A stretch of DNA of 64,000 bases from assembly GCF_003415675.1 (NCBI RefSeq), contig NZ_QFZK01000006.1:1-64000 (forward strand), in the 5' to 3' direction. Source of the stretch: Rhodoferax lacus (GTDB lineage Bacteria; Pseudomonadota; Gammaproteobacteria; Burkholderiales; Burkholderiaceae_C). The notes below the pieces were generated by a model. The model did no database searches. It was not told where the DNA came from and worked only from the letters and a program-made list of their open reading frames with translations. Positions within the stretch are counted from its first letter, which is position 1. Each line of letters opens with the position of its first letter. The translations under genes were made by a program, and so were the position numbers. This document shows, piece after piece, positions 63,415 through 64,000 of the stretch.

Positions 63415-64000
63415 CAGATACGGGCTGATGTTGGCCACCGCGCGTGCAACGTACAGCTCCTTCTCGCCCACGGGGGCCATGTAGTGCAATGCGGATTGGG
63501 CGGCCTCCAGGCCTTCCAACCGGGCAATAACCCAGGCCGCCAAATACTGCGAAGCCAGACAGCCACCTGCGGTGGCCACATTGCCAGCGGCATAGAAGGG
63601 TTGATTCAACACCTCCACGCCCGCCTCCACCACCCACGGCTTGGTCAGCAAATCCGTGCAGGCGGGGATCTTCTCCAACAAGCCGAGCTTGGCCAGCATC
63701 AGGGTGCCGGAACATTGCGCGCCGATAAGTTGCCTGGCAGGGTCAAGCCGCAACTGCCCCATGACGTGTGGGTCGTTGGCAATGTCACGGGTCTTCATTC
63801 CGCTGCCAAAAAGTACCGCGTCTGCCGCACAAGCCTCGGCCAAGGTCGACTGGGCGTGCAAGGTCAGGCCATTCATGGAGGTGACTGTTGGCGATGGACT
63901 GCAGACGCTCACCCGCCAATCCGGCTTCTTGATGCGATTCAAAATGCCGAAGGCGACCAGCGAGTCGAGTTCATTGAAGCCGTCAAAGGTAAGTATGGTG
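63400..64000 (-). CDS. DJ-1/PfpI-family protein, partial (5' end outside window)
   Basis: About 199 residues visible; the frame is open to the window edge, so the N-terminus is missing. The fold shows TILTFDGFNELDSLVAFG, ACAADAVLFGSG and the nucleophile-elbow cysteine in IGAQCSGTLMLAKLGLL, then VATAGGCLASQYLAAWVI. These are typical of DJ-1/PfpI proteins close to AraC-regulator N-domains or isonitrile hydratase. Possible roles include glyoxalase/chaperone or hydratase. It is convergent with glutathione reductase. Confidence 0.88.
   Translation of the reverse strand, partial: TILTFDGFNELDSLVAFGILNRIKKPDWRVSVCSPSPTVTSMNGLTLHAQSTLAEACAADAVLFGSGMKTRDIANDPHVMGQLRLDPARQLIGAQCSGTLMLAKLGLLEKIPACTDLLTKPWVVEAGVEVLNQPFYAAGNVATAGGCLASQYLAAWVIARLEGLEAAQSALHYMAPVGEKELYVARAVANISPYLPVQS

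Overview
The window is GC-rich, densely coded DNA of a Gram-negative bacterium. Burkholderiales, and most likely Comamonadaceae (Rhodoferax/Acidovorax-like), fits best: DUF4148, DUF2917, DUF6502 and DUF5666 proteins, PsiF repeats, NodT-type outer-membrane lipoproteins and many ATGA-overlapping gene pairs. The placement is inferred from gene content; no rRNA or tRNA gene was seen.

Layout. 1-10.9 kb: end of an aldehyde dehydrogenase, a pirin, a NarX/NarL-type two-component pair, an Aer-like chemoreceptor, a large PAS-GGDEF-EAL protein, then an unusual pair: an exported protein that carries an almost perfect eukaryotic-type ubiquitin domain on an autotransporter-like beta-barrel, and 9 nt later a SET-domain (RuBisCO-LSMT/SETD-like) methyltransferase homologue. 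10.9-17.6 kb (minus): a signalling operon of NMT1-like binding lipoprotein, hybrid kinase with Hpt, single receiver, and receiver-HD-GYP, probably a phosphorelay that ends in c-di-GMP breakdown. 17.7-29.7 kb: a peptide biosynthesis/export locus. The minus arm encodes kinase, LuxR-type regulator, HlyD adaptor, C39-peptidase ABC transporter and a second ABC transporter with no recognisable peptidase. The plus arm encodes an unrecognised 621-residue protein, a 40-residue putative precursor peptide, a terminator, and a TolC/NodT-like outer-membrane factor. This is the best candidate for an undescribed peptide natural-product (RiPP-like) system.

29.7-35.4 kb: small secreted or repeat proteins, including a Ser-rich repeat protein and a DUF6502-DUF5666 pair facing each other across three tandem TGTGG/CCCACA operators, an XRE regulator behind a perfect palindrome, PsiF and a Lys-rich exported protein. 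35.4-42.9 kb: a minus-strand uptake/catabolic operon (TIM-barrel isomerase, 2OG-Fe oxygenase, amino-acid-type ABC transporter with fused permease-ATPase, class II aldolase, hydroxyacid dehydrogenase) divergent from a ureohydrolase. 43.1-48.4 kb: LysR regulator with gamma-butyrobetaine-hydroxylase-like oxygenase, a DUF2442-HTH/HicB-like cassette with its own palindromic operator, and a second-type FtsH.

48.5-64 kb: a stress/efflux regulon. Three genes or operons (AhpD-like protein; methyltransferase-MFS-RND-NodT-siderophore-interacting-GST; DUF2917-glutathione reductase) share a near-identical upstream box followed by TTCCGC, exactly 17 nt, and TACGAT. Two tandem LysR paralogues lie between them and are the obvious candidate regulators. 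The window ends inside a DJ-1/PfpI-family gene.
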